Shown here: positions 15,802 through 25,360 of the stretch, piece after piece | Position numbering within the stretch: position 1 is the stretch's first letter | How the letters are laid out: the number at the start of each line of letters is the position of its first letter | NCBI RefSeq assembly: GCF_051251125.1 | Contig: NZ_JBPCZL010000013.1 | Strand: one strand, 5' to 3' | DNA: 64,000 nucleotides | Source: Carnimonas bestiolae | GTDB lineage: Bacteria > Pseudomonadota > Gammaproteobacteria > Pseudomonadales > Halomonadaceae | Notes under the pieces: generated by a model | What the model saw: only the letters and a program-made list of their open reading frames with translations | The model's database searches: none | What the model was told of the DNA's origin: nothing | Position numbers and translations under genes: made by a program

Positions 15802-16257
15802 ATGGCCGACAGGAATCAAGAGTTACGCAAGGCAGGCTTAAAGGTCACCTTGCCTAGAGTGAAGATTCTGCAAATTCTCGAAGCAACTCGAGAAGAAGAC
15901 CTTCACATGAGCGCCGAAGACGTTTATCGCTCGCTTCTTGAAGCAGGTGAAGATGTCGGTCTGGCCACCGTTTACCGCGTTTTGACTCAGTTCGAAGCGG
16001 CGGGTCTTGTGGTGCGTCACAATTTCGATGGCGGTCACGCGGTATTTGAGCTCGCTCAGGAAGATCACCACGATCACATGCTGTGTCTTGAAACCGGCGA
16101 AGTGGTCGAATTTTTTGATCGCGAGATCGAGCGCCGTCAGCGTGAGCTGGCCGAGGAGCGTGGCTACGAGCTAGTCGATCATGCATTGGTGCTCTATGTT
16201 CGCCCGAAAGGGTCGAAAGCGACACGTCAGGATGGCTCTAACCGCCGCGGAAGCTGA
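15802..16257 (+). CDS. fur: Ferric uptake regulator Fur
   Basis: 151 residues from MADRNQELRKAGLKVTLPRVKILQIL. The N-terminal winged helix ends with GLATVYRVLTQFEAAGLV, and the metal-binding HHDHMLCLETGEVVEF follows. The second Cys of the E. coli CxxC zinc site is absent (CLET), as in Pseudomonas Fur. It represses iron uptake genes when bound to ferrous iron. A longer frame from 15751 would extend into the bamE-fur promoter region. Confidence 0.95.
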   Translation: MADRNQELRKAGLKVTLPRVKILQILEATREEDLHMSAEDVYRSLLEAGEDVGLATVYRVLTQFEAAGLVVRHNFDGGHAVFELAQEDHHDHMLCLETGEVVEFFDREIERRQRELAEERGYELVDHALVLYVRPKGSKATRQDGSNRRGS

Positions 16258-16285
16258 CACGGCGTCGCAATAGCACTGAATGCAA

Positions 16286-16319
16286 AAAGCCTCACTGTCA
16301 TGACAGGCAGTGAGGCTTT
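16286..16319. terminator. Bidirectional terminator between fur and recN
   Basis: AAAGCCTCACTG and CAGTGAGGCTTT form a perfect 12-bp stem with a 10-base loop, with A and T runs at the two feet, between the convergent ends of fur and recN. Confidence 0.9.
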
Positions 16320-16345
16320 GTTATGTCTACCGAAAATCCAGGGCG

Positions 16346-18025
16346 TTAATGCCGAGCAGGGCGCTGGCCGCCGCTAAGCATTTCCTGGGCATGGGCCAAG
16401 GTGCGCTCTGATAGACTAACGCCGCCCAGCATGCGGGCTAGTTCCTTGACGCGTCCACCTTCATCCAGCACCGACATATGGGTGAGCATGGTTTCGTCAT
16501 GCTGCTGTTTTTCGATGTGCACGTGTCGATGGGCCTGGGCTGCTACCTGCGGCAAATGGGTAACGCACAGCAGTTGGGCGCCCTTGTTGCCAAGCTCCTG
16601 CAGCAGTCTTCCCACAATCTCGGCAGTGGCACCGGAAATGCCCACGTCCACCTCATCGAATACCAGCGTAGGAATGGTGCTATGCGAGGCGGCCACCACC
16701 TGAATAGCGAGGCTAATGCGCGACAGCTCACCGCCGGAAGCTACTTTGTGCAACGGTCGCGGCGGTTGGCCGGGATTGGCGCTGATCAGGAATTGCACGT
16801 GATCCATGCCTTCTGGCTGGGCGCTGTCGCGTCGGTTGACGGCAACGTCGAACACGGCCTTGTCCATTCCCAGGAAGCTAAGCTGCTGCTGTATTTGCTG
16901 TGCCAGCTCTACTGCGTGAGCATTGCGCGCTTCCGATACCTGCTGTGCCAGCGCTCGCCATTCGTCACGCAGCTCGCGCACTTTCACACTGAGCGACTCG
17001 AGGTCGTCGTCGCTCATTTCCAACTGCTCAAGTTCAGCTGCCAGCCGAGTGTGTAAAGCGACCACTTCATCGGGCATCACATGATGCTTGCGGGCAATTC
17101 GGTGCACGTCGGCCAGTCGCTCATCAACAAATGCCAGTCGCTCGGGATCGAGCTCCTCGCCATCAATGAAGTGTGACAGCTCGCTGCTCGCTTCATCCAG
17201 TTGAATGCTGGCTTCTTCGATCATTGCGAGAGCGCTGGCGATAGCATCGCTGTTGGTGCGCGGCAATTCCATCAGAGCGCTTTTCGCCTGCGCCAGCCTT
17301 GCCGCTGCTCCCTGCTCATCATCATTGCAGCAATGCAGCGCCAACTGTGCCTGCTGACGCGATTGTTCAGCATGAGCGAGGCGCGTTTGCTCTTGCTCCA
17401 GATGGTGAAGCTCGTCTTCGGCCAACGCCAACTGGTCCAATTCTTCTACCTGATAGCGCAGCAGTTGGCGTCTCGCCTGAGCTTCACTGCCGTTCTCCTG
17501 CGCCTGTTTAAGACGTTTGCGTGCCTGCGACCACTCTTTGTAGAGGGTGCGCAGTTCAGCAACCTGTGCGGTAACACCTGCGTACTCATCGAGCAGTAGC
17601 TGATGCTGCTGTTCGCGCAGCAACGATTGATGCGCATGCTGTGAGTGCACGTCAATCAGCAATTCACTGAGCGCCTTAAGATCGGTCAGTGTGCACGGTG
17701 TGCCGTTAATCCATGCGCGGGTACGTCCGTTCGCGGAAACTACCCTGCGCAGTAGACACTCGCTGCTATCCAATTCGCGGGCATCAAGCCAGGCTCGAGC
17801 GGCGTTCAGGCGCGATAGATCGAACCGAGCCGTCAATTCGGCCCGTTCACACCCGTGACGCACGCTGCCGCCTTCGGCGCGCTCGCCAAGGCACATCGAC
17901 AGTGCCCCCAGCAGAATCGATTTGCCTGCTCCTGTTTCACCAGTAATTGCGGTCATACCGTGGCTGAAGTCGAGCTCCAGATGGTCGACAATCGCGTAAT
18001 TGCGGATGCAAAGCTGAGTCAGCAT
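16346..18025 (-). CDS. recN: DNA repair protein RecN
   Basis: 559 residues, the usual RecN size. It is an SMC-like ATPase with Walker A GETGAGKS near residue 31 and the ABC signature/Walker B region (VASGGELSRISLAIQ, TLVFDEVDVGISG) near the C-terminus, around a long coiled coil with many Q, E, L and A residues. It acts early in double-strand break repair. A LexA box stands 48-63 bases before its start, so SOS induction is expected. Confidence 0.96.
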   Translation of the reverse strand: MLTQLCIRNYAIVDHLELDFSHGMTAITGETGAGKSILLGALSMCLGERAEGGSVRHGCERAELTARFDLSRLNAARAWLDARELDSSECLLRRVVSANGRTRAWINGTPCTLTDLKALSELLIDVHSQHAHQSLLREQQHQLLLDEYAGVTAQVAELRTLYKEWSQARKRLKQAQENGSEAQARRQLLRYQVEELDQLALAEDELHHLEQEQTRLAHAEQSRQQAQLALHCCNDDEQGAAARLAQAKSALMELPRTNSDAIASALAMIEEASIQLDEASSELSHFIDGEELDPERLAFVDERLADVHRIARKHHVMPDEVVALHTRLAAELEQLEMSDDDLESLSVKVRELRDEWRALAQQVSEARNAHAVELAQQIQQQLSFLGMDKAVFDVAVNRRDSAQPEGMDHVQFLISANPGQPPRPLHKVASGGELSRISLAIQVVAASHSTIPTLVFDEVDVGISGATAEIVGRLLQELGNKGAQLLCVTHLPQVAAQAHRHVHIEKQQHDETMLTHMSVLDEGGRVKELARMLGGVSLSERTLAHAQEMLSGGQRPARH

Positions 18026-18072
18026 TGATCTTCTCCTGATGGCCTGAATGGCGAACGTAGGGAGTAATGTAC

Positions 18073-18088
18073 CTGTTCATGTATACAG
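18073..18088 (-). promoter_or_regulatory. LexA (SOS) box upstream of recN
   Basis: CTGTTCATGTATACAG matches the gammaproteobacterial LexA consensus CTGT-N8-ACAG exactly and lies where the recN promoter must be. Confidence 0.85.
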
Positions 18089-18161
18089 TTATTGGGCGTT
18101 TATAACACGCCACATGGAAAAATATACAGTCTTTTTTATCCGGCTTTCGAGCAATCGCCGT

Positions 18162-18190
18162 CTTGAGATTGGCGCCGTCAACCCCATTCT
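18162..18190 (+). promoter_or_regulatory. Heat-shock (sigma-32) promoter of grpE
   Basis: CTTGAGA (18162-18168), a 13-base spacer and CCCCATTCT (18182-18190) match the sigma-32 pattern CTTGAAA / CCCCATNTA. It lies 114 bases before grpE. Confidence 0.8.
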
Positions 18191-18304
18191 ATGTGTGTCA
18201 ACTTATTCAAGCGCCGCAGCGGGGCGGTTTGGCCGAAGCGCGCAGCAGTTCAGCGTTACCGTATACAGCTAGCGAGCGGTAACCAGACGATTCAGGAGAA
18301 ACCA

Positions 18305-18892
18305 ATGTCGCGGAATCCAGAAGAGAATAGCCATCCTCAAGATGACGTTACTGGCGAGTTTCAGCAGGCTGAAGATCAGCATGAAAACGTTGTTGAAGGT
18401 GTCGTAGAAGAGGGCGCGGAAGGCGGCTCTGCGCTTGAACAGCGCATCGAAGCGCTGGAAGCAGAGCTGTCCGACGCGAAGGATCAAGCGCTGCGTGCGG
18501 CGGCTGAAGCGCAAAATTCACGCCGGCGTGCCACCCAAGATGTTGAAAAGGCGCGCAAGTTCGCGCTCGAAAAGTTCGTCAAGGAGCTGCTGCCGGTCGC
18601 CGATAGCCTCGAGAAGGCGCTCGATACCATGCAAACGCAGGGCACCGACGAGATTCACCTTGAAGGGGTGAAGATGACCCGCGATATGCTGCAAAACACT
18701 CTGCAGAAACAAGGCGTTGAGGTGTTCGATCCGCAAGGCGAGCCCTTCGATCCGCAGTACCACGAAGCAATGACGATGGTGCCCAATCCTGATGTCGAAC
18801 CCAACACGGTCATCGACGTAATGCAGAAGGGATATTCGCTCAATGGCCGCGTGGTGCGCCCAGCGATGGTGGTTGTCAGCAAAGCACCCTGA
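18305..18892 (+). CDS. grpE: Nucleotide exchange factor GrpE
   Basis: 195 residues from the ATG at 18305, which follows AGGAG. An acidic N-terminus leads into a long helix (LEQRIEALEAELSDAKDQAL and onward, about residues 45-100), then the beta-rich DnaK-contacting domain with DPQYHEAMTMVPNPDVEPNTV. It releases ADP from DnaK. It opens the grpE-dnaK-dnaJ heat-shock cluster; each of grpE and dnaK has its own sigma-32-like promoter. Confidence 0.96.
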   Translation: MSRNPEENSHPQDDVTGEFQQAEDQHENVVEGVVEEGAEGGSALEQRIEALEAELSDAKDQALRAAAEAQNSRRRATQDVEKARKFALEKFVKELLPVADSLEKALDTMQTQGTDEIHLEGVKMTRDMLQNTLQKQGVEVFDPQGEPFDPQYHEAMTMVPNPDVEPNTVIDVMQKGYSLNGRVVRPAMVVVSKAP

Positions 18893-18922
18893 GCAGTTTT
18901 GGCGCGTTGTTAACGTAGGGCC

Positions 18923-18951
18923 CTTGAAACGCTATCAAGCGCCCTTATATA
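18923..18951 (+). promoter_or_regulatory. Heat-shock (sigma-32) promoter of dnaK
   Basis: CTTGAAA (18923-18929), an exact -35 match, is followed after 12 bases by CCCTTATATA, close to CCCCATNTA. It lies between grpE and dnaK, so dnaK can be transcribed separately from grpE. Confidence 0.78.
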
Positions 18952-19069
18952 CCCAAGCAGTCGAACGGCAAAGGCAGCTAGCAACAAGGCTCCCCTACGC
19001 CGTACTAACAAACATACATGTTGATTGGTGGTGCACACCGCCAAGCGAATCGGAATCGAGGTGAAATCT

Positions 19070-21004
19070 ATGGGACGGATTATCGGAATTGACCTTGGTA
19101 CTACCAACTCTTGTGTGGCAGTACTTGATGGCGACTCGGCACGCGTTATCGAAAACGCTGAAGGCGCTCGTACTACGCCTTCCATCGTTGCGTATACCGA
19201 CGACGAACAGGTGCTGGTAGGCCAGTCTGCCAAACGCCAGGCAGTCACTAACCCCAACAACACGCTGTATGCGGTCAAACGCTTGATCGGTCGTAAGTTC
19301 AGCGATGCTGAAGTGCAGAAGGACCTCAAGCTGGTTCCTTACACCATCACGGAAGCCGACAACGGCGATGCATGGGTTGAAGCGAAAGGCCAGAAAATGG
19401 CTCCGCCGCAGGTCAGCGCTGAAGTGCTGAAGAAAATGAAGAAAACCGCCGAAGATTATCTCGGCGAGAAAGTAACCGAAGCGGTTATTACCGTGCCGGC
19501 TTACTTTAACGACAACCAGCGTCAGGCAACTAAAGACGCCGGTCGCATCGCGGGTCTCGATGTTAAGCGTATCATCAACGAGCCTACTGCGGCTGCGCTT
19601 GCCTACGGCATGGACAAGTCTCGCGGTGACAAAACCATCGCGGTTTACGACCTGGGCGGTGGTACCTTCGATATTTCCATCATCGAAGTGGCTGATGTTG
19701 ACGGTGAAACTCAGTTCGAAGTGCTGTCAACCAACGGTGACACCTTCCTGGGTGGTGAGGACTTCGACACCAAACTGATCGACTATCTGGTCAGCGAATT
19801 CAAAAAGGACAGCGGTATCGATCTGTCGGGTGATTCGCTTGCCATGCAGCGCCTGAAAGAAGCGGCTGAAAAAGCCAAGATCGAGCTTTCTTCCGCGCCG
19901 CAAACCGACGTCAATCTGCCGTACATTACCGCAGACAACACTGGTCCCAAGCACCTGAACGTCAAAGTTACTCGTGCCAAGCTTGAGTCGCTGGTAGAAG
20001 ATCTGGTTCAGCGCTCGCTGGCGCCATGCAAAACTGCATTGGCTGATGCCGATCTGTCGGCGTCCGACATCGACGACGTTATTCTGGTGGGCGGTCAGAC
20101 CCGTATGCCGCTGGTGCAGAGCAAAGTGGCCGAGTTCTTCGGTAAGGAAGCACGCAAGGACGTGAACCCTGACGAAGCCGTTGCCATTGGTGCTTCCATC
20201 CAGGGCGGTGTTCTGGGCGGTGATGTTAAAGACGTGCTGCTGCTCGACGTTACCCCGCTGACTCTGGGTATCGAAACCATGGGCGGTGTCATGACGCCTC
20301 TGATCGAGAAAAACACCACGATCCCGACCAAGAAAACGCAGACCTTCTCTACTGCAGAAGACAACCAGACAGCCGTGACCATTCACGTGCTGCAGGGTGA
20401 GCGTAAGCAGGCCGGGCAGAACAAATCGCTGGGTCGTTTCGACTTGGCCGATATTCCGCCCGCACCGCGCGGCACTCCGCAGATCGAAGTAGCCTTCGAT
20501 CTCGATGCCAACGGTATTCTGAACGTGTCGGCCAAAGACAAGGCGACCAACAAGGAACAGTCGATCGAAATTAAAGCATCGGGCGGTCTGACCGATGAAG
20601 AGATCGACAAGATGGTTCAGGATGCTGAAGCGCACGAAGCTGAAGACCAGAAGTTCGAAGAGCTGGTGCAGCTGCGCAATCAGGCCGATGGCATGATTCA
20701 CGCTACTCGCAAAACGCTGGAAGAAGCCGGTGACAAGGCTGAAGCGGGCGAGAAAGAGAAAATCGAATCCGCCATCAGCGAGCTGGAAGAAGCGCTTAAA
20801 GGCGACGACAAGGACACCATCCAGTCCAAACTCGACGCCCTGACTGAAGCCTCCAGCGGTCTGGCGCAGAAGCTTTACGCTGAACAGCAGGGCGGCGCCG
20901 AAGCGGGCGCGGCAGGTGCTGAAGCCGGCGCTGAAAGCAAGGCTGATGACGACGTCGTTGACGCTGAGTATGAAGAAGTCAAAGACGACGACAAAAAACA
21001 GTAA
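19070..21004 (+). CDS. dnaK: Chaperone DnaK (Hsp70)
   Basis: 644 residues from MGRIIGIDLGTTNSCVAV, with GAGGTG as ribosome binding site. The ATPase domain has VYDLGGGTFDISI and ILVGGQTRMP, the substrate domain DVTPLTLGIETMGG, and the flexible tail ends DAEYEEVKDDDKKQ. It folds and protects proteins with DnaJ and GrpE, both encoded next to it. A frame open to 19025 adds 15 unlikely residues. Confidence 0.98.
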   Translation: MGRIIGIDLGTTNSCVAVLDGDSARVIENAEGARTTPSIVAYTDDEQVLVGQSAKRQAVTNPNNTLYAVKRLIGRKFSDAEVQKDLKLVPYTITEADNGDAWVEAKGQKMAPPQVSAEVLKKMKKTAEDYLGEKVTEAVITVPAYFNDNQRQATKDAGRIAGLDVKRIINEPTAAALAYGMDKSRGDKTIAVYDLGGGTFDISIIEVADVDGETQFEVLSTNGDTFLGGEDFDTKLIDYLVSEFKKDSGIDLSGDSLAMQRLKEAAEKAKIELSSAPQTDVNLPYITADNTGPKHLNVKVTRAKLESLVEDLVQRSLAPCKTALADADLSASDIDDVILVGGQTRMPLVQSKVAEFFGKEARKDVNPDEAVAIGASIQGGVLGGDVKDVLLLDVTPLTLGIETMGGVMTPLIEKNTTIPTKKTQTFSTAEDNQTAVTIHVLQGERKQAGQNKSLGRFDLADIPPAPRGTPQIEVAFDLDANGILNVSAKDKATNKEQSIEIKASGGLTDEEIDKMVQDAEAHEAEDQKFEELVQLRNQADGMIHATRKTLEEAGDKAEAGEKEKIESAISELEEALKGDDKDTIQSKLDALTEASSGLAQKLYAEQQGGAEAGAAGAEAGAESKADDDVVDAEYEEVKDDDKKQ

Positions 21005-21014
21005 CAGGCGATTC

Positions 21015-21117
21015 CTGGCGTCTCTCCAGCAATAGGTGGAGGGCGTCAGTCTCTCAGGCGCGGGAGCTTAGGCTTTCGCGCCGCTTCGCTTCAATCACCG
21101 GTCGGTGGTGAGGCGAA
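21015..21117 (+). promoter_or_regulatory. Three hairpins in the dnaK-dnaJ spacer
   Basis: In the 203-base spacer CTGGCG/CGTCAG with inner CTCCA/TGGAG (21015-21049), GGCGCG/CGCGCC (21057-21082) and TTCGC/GCGAA with inner CACC/GGTG (21085-21117) can form successive hairpins. None has a T tract. They may trim readthrough or stabilise the dnaK message, setting the DnaK to DnaJ ratio. Confidence 0.5.
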
Positions 21118-21207
21118 CGCCGTACTTATTCTCTGTTAAAGATTGGCTCCGCAGGGGGTTCCTGCTCGAGCAAAAGCCTGAACGGCTATTTGGAGGCCGT
21201 TGGACTT

Positions 21208-22356
21208 ATGGCAAAACGTGACTACTACGAAGTGCTGGGTGTCGCAAAAAGCGCCGACCAGAAAGAGATCAAGAAGGCGTATCGTCGTCTTGCGCAGAAG
21301 TATCACCCCGACCGTAATCCGGGTGATGAGGCTGCCGAGGCGAGCTTCGTCGAGGTCTCCGAAGCCTACGAAGTGCTCGCCGATAGCGACAAGCGCGCTG
21401 CTTACGACCAATTCGGTCATGCTGGCGTAGATGGCCAGGCAGGGGGCGGCTTCGGCGGCGGTGGTGGTTTCGGTGGCGGCGGCTTCAGCGATATTTTCGG
21501 CGACGTCTTTGGCGATATCTTCGGTGGCGGTGGACGCGGCGGCCGTGGTGCCAACGGTGCAGCGCGCGGTTCTGATCTTCGCTACAACCTTGATATCGAT
21601 CTGGAAGAGGCTGTTGCTGGCACCGAGGCTGATATCCGCGTGCCGCGCATGGCGGAATGCAATCACTGCCACGGCGACGGTGCCGAGCCAGGTACCAAGA
21701 AACGCAGCTGCTCTACCTGTAATGGTATGGGGCAGGTACGCATGCAGCAGGGCTTCTTTGCCGTTCAGCAGGCGTGTCCCACCTGCGGTGGCAAGGGAGA
21801 AATCCCGGATCAGGTATGCGGAAAGTGCCACGGCGAAGGCCGAGTGCGCGAAACCCGCACGCTATCGGTCAAGATTCCGGCAGGCGTCGATACCGGCGAT
21901 CGCATTCGCCTCAATGGCGAGGGTGAAGGCGGCGTAAACGGCGGGCCGGCAGGTGATCTTTACGTTCAGGTAAATGTGAAGTCGCACCCTATCTTCAAGC
22001 GCGATGGTCGCGATCTTTACTGCGAAGTGCCCATCAGCTTTGTCGATGCGACGCTGGGCGGTGAGCTCGAAGTGCCGACGCTCGATGGTCGCGTGAATCT
22101 GAAAATTCCCGCTGAAACCCAAAGCGGCCGACAGTTCCGCCTGCGTGGTAAAGGCGTTAAATCGGTACGTGGCGGCGCTCAGGGCGATCTAATGTGCAAG
22201 GTGGTGGTGGAAACGCCGGTTAACCTCAACGAAAAGCAGAAGGATATTCTGCGCTCGTTCCAGGAAACGCTGGAAGGCACTGATACCAAGCATTCGCCGC
22301 GCAAGAGTAGCTGGTTTGACGGAGTGAAGAAGTTCTTCGAGGACATGCGCTCCTAA
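21208..22356 (+). CDS. dnaJ: Co-chaperone DnaJ
   Basis: 382 residues from MAKRDYYEVLGVAKSADQKEIK. The J domain with HPD (YHPDRNPGD) is followed by a Gly/Phe-rich stretch, then the zinc domain with four repeats CNHCHGDG, CSTCNGMG, CPTCGGKG and CGKCHGEG, and the C-terminal substrate domains. It delivers clients to DnaK and stimulates its ATPase. GGAGG stands 12 bases before the ATG. It ends in a strong terminator. Confidence 0.98.
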   Translation: MAKRDYYEVLGVAKSADQKEIKKAYRRLAQKYHPDRNPGDEAAEASFVEVSEAYEVLADSDKRAAYDQFGHAGVDGQAGGGFGGGGGFGGGGFSDIFGDVFGDIFGGGGRGGRGANGAARGSDLRYNLDIDLEEAVAGTEADIRVPRMAECNHCHGDGAEPGTKKRSCSTCNGMGQVRMQQGFFAVQQACPTCGGKGEIPDQVCGKCHGEGRVRETRTLSVKIPAGVDTGDRIRLNGEGEGGVNGGPAGDLYVQVNVKSHPIFKRDGRDLYCEVPISFVDATLGGELEVPTLDGRVNLKIPAETQSGRQFRLRGKGVKSVRGGAQGDLMCKVVVETPVNLNEKQKDILRSFQETLEGTDTKHSPRKSSWFDGVKKFFEDMRS

Positions 22357-22375
22357 GCCAACGATGGCGATTACC

Positions 22376-22413
22376 AAACCGGAATGTCAGGTAACTGGCG
22401 TTCCGGTTTTTTT
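22376..22413 (+). terminator. Intrinsic terminator after dnaJ
   Basis: AAACCGGAATG and CGTTCCGGTT form a stem with one G-T pair around a 12-base loop, followed by seven T. Confidence 0.93.
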
Positions 22414-22531
22414 GTGCAGGCGTGTGCGCCGTTCAACGCTTTCACATAGGCTGATCAACCGTGCGCACAGCAGCGCAAGCAGTTATGCTCCAATAAAGAA
22501 TCATAGAGTTGCGGTTAATTGAGGTGAGACG

Positions 22532-23347
22532 ATGACGCGAGTGGTGGTATTGGGTGCCGCAGGAAGAATGGGCCGGATGTTGGTACAGGCAGTGCATGCG
22601 ATGGAAGGAGCCCATCTGGCTGGCGCCGTAGTAAGGCCGGGGAGTTCGCTGTTAGGGGCCGATATCGGCGAAATATGCGGCTTAGGCAAGATTGGCGTTA
22701 CAGCAACGGGCGCTCTCGCTGACAGCGGCGATTTCGATGTCGTCATCGATTTCACCAGTCCCAACACCACCATGGAAGCGCTCTCTTTCTGCGTTGAGCA
22801 CAACAAGGCGATCGTTATCGGGACCACCGGTTTCGACAAGCAGCAGCTTACCGCTATCAAGCGCCATGCTAATGCCATCGCTCTGGTGTACGCAGAAAAC
22901 TACAGCACCGGCGTCAATCTATCGCTCAATTTGCTAGCGACGGCCGCACGGGCGCTGGGGGATGCCGGCTTCGATATCGAAATCACCGAAGCGCACCATC
23001 GCCACAAGGTCGATGCGCCGTCAGGCACTGCGCTGATGATGGGCCGTGCGGTGGCCGGTGCGCTCGGTCGTGATCTTGAGCGCTGTGGCGTGTTCTCGCG
23101 GGTAGGGCAGTGCGGGCCGCGCAGCAGCGAAGAGATCGGATTCTCCGTTATTCGCGGTGGCGATATCGTTGGTGAGCACACCGTCACCTTCGCGGCAGAA
23201 GGCGAGCGTATCGAGATCACCCACAAGGCTTCCAGTCGCATGACCTTCGCCAACGGCGCGGTGCGAGCTGCGCTGTGGGCGGCGCAGCAGCCAGCAGGGT
23301 ATTACGACATGCAGGACATGCTGGGGCTCAAATCGAAGGCCGAATAA
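22532..23347 (+). CDS. dapB: 4-hydroxy-tetrahydrodipicolinate reductase DapB
   Basis: 271 residues. GAAGRMGRML is the nucleotide-binding loop, IGTTGFDKQQL and the HHRHKVDAPSGTALMMG substrate and catalytic motif follow. It makes tetrahydrodipicolinate for lysine and meso-diaminopimelate, the latter a peptidoglycan building block. The dnaJ-dapB-carAB order is shared with Pseudomonas, here with two additional genes before carA. GAGGTGAG precedes the ATG. Confidence 0.97.
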   Translation: MTRVVVLGAAGRMGRMLVQAVHAMEGAHLAGAVVRPGSSLLGADIGEICGLGKIGVTATGALADSGDFDVVIDFTSPNTTMEALSFCVEHNKAIVIGTTGFDKQQLTAIKRHANAIALVYAENYSTGVNLSLNLLATAARALGDAGFDIEITEAHHRHKVDAPSGTALMMGRAVAGALGRDLERCGVFSRVGQCGPRSSEEIGFSVIRGGDIVGEHTVTFAAEGERIEITHKASSRMTFANGAVRAALWAAQQPAGYYDMQDMLGLKSKAE

Positions 23348-23413
23348 CGCTACTTTCTCAGCAACGCCTCAAGGCTTTCTCTTCGCTACTTCTTTATCGG
23401 GGAATATCACCGC

Positions 23414-24448
23414 ATGGCTGGATCTACGCCTCTCTCTTGGCTGACTCTCAAAGGGCTCGCCTGTGCCTATCGCTATCGCGGCCCCGGTAGTGATCACTTC
23501 GATGGCAAGCAGTTCTATAACGTTCCTGCTTCTCACCACCTGTCACGCAGTGATTTCAAAAAGTGGCGCAAAGAACGGAAAGGCAATACGCCTCAATGGA
23601 CATGGCAGTCGCTGCCTCAATCATCATGGCGTCCGTCCGCCGCGCCTTCCGCCGATGAGATTCAGGTAACCTTCGTTAACCACTCGACCTTCCTGCTGCA
23701 GTTCGATGGTCTTAATGTGCTTACCGATCCGGTGTGGTCAAATCGCGTCAGCCCGTTCAGTTTTGCGGGGCCAAAGCGCTTCCACGCGCCGGGTATCGCA
23801 TTGGATGAACTGCCGCGTATCGATGCGATCTGGCTCAGCCATAATCACTACGACCACTGCGATGTCTGGGCGTTAAGAGAAATTGCTCGGCGCTTTCCCG
23901 ACGTACATTTGTATACGGGGCTTGGCAACGCGCGTCTGTGCAAGGACGCAGGCATTTCCAAAGTAACGGAGCTGGATTGGTGGCAGAGTGCCGATCTTGG
24001 CGGGCGCAAGCTGCACTTCGTACCGGCGCGCCATTGGGGCGCGCGTTCGTTGTGGGACAAGCGACGTACGTTATGGGGCGGATTCGTTTTTGAGAGCAGC
24101 GCGGGCGCCGTTTACTTTGCTGGCGATACGGGATTCGGCGACTTCTTCAGTGAGATTGGCGAACGCTATGGACCGATGACGCTGTCGCTGCTGCCGATAG
24201 GCGCGTTTCGCCCTGAATGGTTTATGCACCCTGTGCATATGGGGCCTGATGAAGCGCTACAGGCGCATCGAATGGTGCAATCAAAGCACAGCGTGGCGTG
24301 CCACTTTGGCTGCTTCGCGCTGGCCGACGATGCACAGTTCGAGCCGCAACAGCAGCTGGAGCAAGCGGTGGCCAGTGCTGGGCTAGACGATGAGTCGTTC
24401 AGAGTGCCGCAAGCGGGCCGCACCGTCACTTATCACCAAAATCAGTAG
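23414..24448 (+). CDS. Metallo-beta-lactamase-fold hydrolase (NAPE-PLD/UlaG-like)
   Basis: 344 residues. HNHYDHCD at about 143-150 is the HxHxDH metal motif, and FAGDTGFGDFF provides the later Asp ligand. The VNHSTFLLQFDGLNVLTDPVWSNRVSPFSFAGPKRF block and RHWGARSLWDKRRTLWGGFV place it in the bacterial family related to N-acylphosphatidylethanolamine phospholipase D. No signal peptide is apparent. The substrate cannot be inferred; the neighbours (dapB, a LysE-type exporter) do not point to one. Confidence 0.8.
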   Translation: MAGSTPLSWLTLKGLACAYRYRGPGSDHFDGKQFYNVPASHHLSRSDFKKWRKERKGNTPQWTWQSLPQSSWRPSAAPSADEIQVTFVNHSTFLLQFDGLNVLTDPVWSNRVSPFSFAGPKRFHAPGIALDELPRIDAIWLSHNHYDHCDVWALREIARRFPDVHLYTGLGNARLCKDAGISKVTELDWWQSADLGGRKLHFVPARHWGARSLWDKRRTLWGGFVFESSAGAVYFAGDTGFGDFFSEIGERYGPMTLSLLPIGAFRPEWFMHPVHMGPDEALQAHRMVQSKHSVACHFGCFALADDAQFEPQQQLEQAVASAGLDDESFRVPQAGRTVTYHQNQ

Positions 24449-24511
24449 TAATAAGCTTACACAAGGCATTCGCTTAAGAAATGCCAATCATTGATGCAAG
24501 GATCGTCGAGC

Positions 24512-25147
24512 ATGATGGAGTTGTTGCCCTTGATGTTGATACATCTGGGGGTGCTAATCTCGCCAGGGCCTGATTTTTTATTCGTCGCTCAAACCTCTGT
24601 CCAGCGCGGGTTAAGACAAGCCTTTGTCGCCGCCCTGGGGGTGGTGCTGGGTATTTTGGGGTGGGCGACACTGGCAGTGACCGGGCTGTCGATTCTGGTC
24701 TCGGTCAGGCCCATTCATATCGTGATATCGGTGTTGGGTGCCGTCTATATCCTATGGTTGGGCGTGCAGTTGATTCGCGCAGGGCGTGGTAACGCTAACA
24801 AGAGCGATAGCGGGCCTGTAGCGGAAGGCGATCAAGTGCACACCGTTGCCGGCTATGGGCAAAGTTTCCTTAAAGGGCTCTTTACCAACCTGTCCAATCC
24901 CAAGGCGGTGGTGTACTTCGGCAGTATATTCTCGCTGTTTATTCAGCCTGACATGGGCACGTTCTCACGCTATCTGATCGTTGCGGTAGTGGTGGTCGAG
25001 TCCCTGTTGTTCTTTCTGCTGGTGGCGCGCACGTTCTCGTTTGCTGGTGTACGGCAGTTTTACGAACGCAACAGCGCTACGATCGATCTGATCACCGGCA
25101 TTGTATTCGTCATATTCGCGGTGGTGATTGCGGCGACGCTGTTGTGA
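24512..25147 (+). CDS. LysE/RhtB family amino-acid exporter
   Basis: 211 residues, about six hydrophobic segments. It starts MMELLPLMLIHLGVLISPGPDFLFVAQTSVQRGLRQAF, with the SPGPD motif and the following G-rich helix typical of RhtC/LysE exporters, and the later LSNPKAVVYFGSIF motif. Family members export threonine, homoserine, leucine or lysine; the substrate here is unknown. AAGGA about ten bases upstream supports the ATG at 24512. Confidence 0.85.
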   Translation: MMELLPLMLIHLGVLISPGPDFLFVAQTSVQRGLRQAFVAALGVVLGILGWATLAVTGLSILVSVRPIHIVISVLGAVYILWLGVQLIRAGRGNANKSDSGPVAEGDQVHTVAGYGQSFLKGLFTNLSNPKAVVYFGSIFSLFIQPDMGTFSRYLIVAVVVVESLLFFLLVARTFSFAGVRQFYERNSATIDLITGIVFVIFAVVIAATLL

Positions 25148-25360
25148 TAAACGTCCGTTGCATGAAGTCACTTAACCTGAAGGCACAATTTAACGACTAG
25201 GTGGGTTCGCCTCTGGCTATCGGGAAGAAAACCAAGTAGAATTTCCGCAATTTGGCTTCGGGCAAGGTTTGCCCCCGCGCAAGGCTCGGCGGTCCGAGTG
25301 AACGCCATCCAGGAATGGTCACTAATGTTACTGTCGATGCCTTGAAAGATGCGCACGGAA

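Noticed and set aside
18114..18130. A second LexA box before recN (ATGG-N8-ACAG)
   Set aside because: Only the ACAG half matches the consensus; one perfect box exists at 18073-18088.
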